Positions 4,315-5,453 of a stretch of DNA of 5,453 nt are shown piece by piece. Under the pieces are notes generated by a model. The model was not told where the DNA came from. It saw only the letters and a list, made by a program, of their open reading frames with translations, and did not search any database. The stretch's first letter is position 1. The number at the start of each line of letters is the position of its first letter. Made by a program: the position numbers and the translations under genes. Source of the DNA: Halorhodospira sp. (GTDB taxonomy: Bacteria; Pseudomonadota; Gammaproteobacteria; Nitrococcales; Halorhodospiraceae); contig SKYL01000291.1 in assembly GCA_007127935.1 (NCBI GenBank), positions 1 to 5,453 of the forward strand, read 5' to 3'.

Positions 4315-5453
4315 TCAGGCGTCACCGCTGCGGCCGCCGCCCTCTTCCGGCTCCCGCCCATGGGTCTCGATCTCGGCGCCCTTGGTCAAGGTCTTGTGGA
4401 CCGGGCAACGCTTGGCGATCTCCACCATCCGCGCCCGGGTCTTGGCGTCGATCCCGCCCTCGATCCGGATCTCCCGCCGGAAGCAGAGAACGGCGTCCTT
4501 CTGCCCCGGCACCTCGTGGCGGTGGTAACCCACCGTGATCCCCACCCCCTCCAGGTCGAGCCCCTTGCGCTCCGCATACATCCGCAGCGTGATGCCGGTA
4601 CACGCGGCCAGCCCCGCAGCCAGCCACTCGTAGGGGGCGGGACCCGCCCCGTGGCCGTCCAGATTCAGCGGCTCATCGGCCATCATGCGCTGCCCGGCGG
4701 CGACGATCTCGGTGCGGTAGTCCGCCCCGGTCCACGCCTCCACCGGACCCACGGCGCGGGCGGGGGCCGGCCCGACACCGGTCCACCGCCCGGCCCACTG
4801 GGCCACCAATCCGGCGATCCACCCGGCGTCGCCCTCGCCCTGGAGGCGGTGCCCGCCGCCGGGCACGGTCACCGTACTGACCACGTGCCGGGTCGTCTCG
4901 TGGATCCGCTCCACGTCGGTGCCGTCGGCGTCGGCGCTATCGGGGTGGTAGAGGACCAGCAGCGGCGTCCCCAGCCACTCCAGGGCGTCGGCCATGCCCA
5001 CACCGGCGGCGGACTCGAGCATCGCGCTCTGGACCCGGACCCAGCGCCCCGCCGCCGGCCCGGCCGCCGTCCCCTGCCCCTCGTCACCCGTCCGCAGCCG
5101 CTCCAACGCGCCCGGCCCGGTCATCGGCGCCAACACCGCCACCGCCTGTAGCGTGGAGAGCTTCTCCGCCGCCAACAGCGCGGCGGTGCCGCCCACCGAG
5201 TGCCCCACCAACAGCGCCGGCGGCGGCACCCGGACGGCGGCCGCCGCATGGTAGGCGGCGGTGACATCGGCGGGAGCGAGGCCCGGATCGCTGTCCGGGA
5301 CCGCCCCGGCGTCAATCCGGATCACCGCGTACCCCGCTTCCACCAAGCCCGCCGAAAAGCGCGCGGCTGGCTCCTCCTCCAAACAGTGGACCATCAACAC
5401 CGAGGCGGTGGGCTCCACCGCGCCGGGACGGTCCAGCACCGCCTGGGCGGTCA
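4315..5453 (-). CDS. Alpha/beta-hydrolase-OsmC fusion protein (5' end at or beyond window edge)
   Basis: Two-domain cytoplasmic protein, at least 374 residues counted from the GTG at 5439. The N-terminal alpha/beta-hydrolase domain (about 1-220) shows the nucleophile elbow GHSVGG (79-84, Ser81) and a late histidine in GGGHRL (His197). The acid residue is probably among Asp167-Asp175. The C-terminal OsmC/Ohr-like domain (about 236-360) has ADEP, GPAPYEWLAAGLAAC and KRCPVHKTL; Cys280 and Cys345 are the family's redox cysteine pair, which reduces peroxides. This fusion is a known bacterial family of about 400 residues; what the hydrolase half acts on is not established. The frame stays open to the edge, where the last visible codon is NTG, so a start there would give 379 residues (xTAQAVLDR...). 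The C-terminus GREPEEGGGRSGDA looks disordered. It is probably the first gene of a unit with the downstream protease gene. The hydrolase half is divergent from the usual family motifs. Confidence 0.9.
   Translation of the reverse strand, partial: TAQAVLDRPGAVEPTASVLMVHCLEEEPAARFSAGLVEAGYAVIRIDAGAVPDSDPGLAPADVTAAYHAAAAVRVPPPALLVGHSVGGTAALLAAEKLSTLQAVAVLAPMTGPGALERLRTGDEGQGTAAGPAAGRWVRVQSAMLESAAGVGMADALEWLGTPLLVLYHPDSADADGTDVERIHETTRHVVSTVTVPGGGHRLQGEGDAGWIAGLVAQWAGRWTGVGPAPARAVGPVEAWTGADYRTEIVAAGQRMMADEPLNLDGHGAGPAPYEWLAAGLAACTGITLRMYAERKGLDLEGVGITVGYHRHEVPGQKDAVLCFRREIRIEGGIDAKTRARMVEIAKRCPVHKTLTKGAEIETHGREPEEGGGRSGDA

Noticed and set aside
4243..5151. Plus-strand frame of about 300 codons opposite the hydrolase-OsmC gene
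   Set aside because: Pro/Arg/His/Gly-rich, no motif, and antisense to a gene with strong family motifs.

Overview
The window holds five protein genes and two short, structured-looking intergenic regions. High GC content, strongly GC-ending codons, acidic proteins, a lipoprotein cytochrome, a Cache-type chemoreceptor and a canonical MoaA all point to a free-living, motile, high-GC proteobacterium. A gammaproteobacterium of the Ectothiorhodospiraceae/Halorhodospira kind would fit, but that is an impression and no sequence search was made.

Left part (1-834): a leftward gene (34-591) encodes a lipid-anchored monoheme c-type cytochrome. By eye it resembles the cytochrome P460 / cytochrome c'-beta family, but it appears to have leucine where cytochrome P460 has its heme-cross-linking lysine. 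A 243-bp AT-richer divergent region (592-834) separates it from a rightward gene (835-2745). That gene encodes a 636-residue transmembrane methyl-accepting chemotaxis protein with a periplasmic Cache-type sensor, HAMP and a complete signalling hairpin.

Middle part (2746-3880): a 127-bp gap precedes moaA (2873-3880), the radical-SAM GTP 3',8-cyclase that starts molybdenum cofactor synthesis. The gap holds a potential H-type pseudoknot (2762-2805). It also holds nested inverted repeats (2820-2858) that overlap the best -10-like sequence, next to a clear ribosome binding site.

Right part (3867-5453): two leftward genes probably form one transcription unit. First comes an alpha/beta-hydrolase-OsmC fusion whose 5' end lies at or just beyond the right edge. 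It is followed 40 bp downstream by a small JAMM/MPN (M67-type) zinc metalloprotease. The protease gene and moaA converge and share 14 bp at their 3' ends.

Functional reading: JAMM proteases of this bacterial type can act on the C-termini of ubiquitin-fold sulfur carriers, and MoaA feeds a pathway that uses such a carrier (MoaD). OsmC domains reduce peroxides through a cysteine pair. The right half therefore looks like sulfur/cofactor metabolism and peroxide defence, and the left half like heme-based redox or NO chemistry beside an environmental sensor. These links are inferred from proximity. No mobile element, tRNA, rRNA or CRISPR array was seen.
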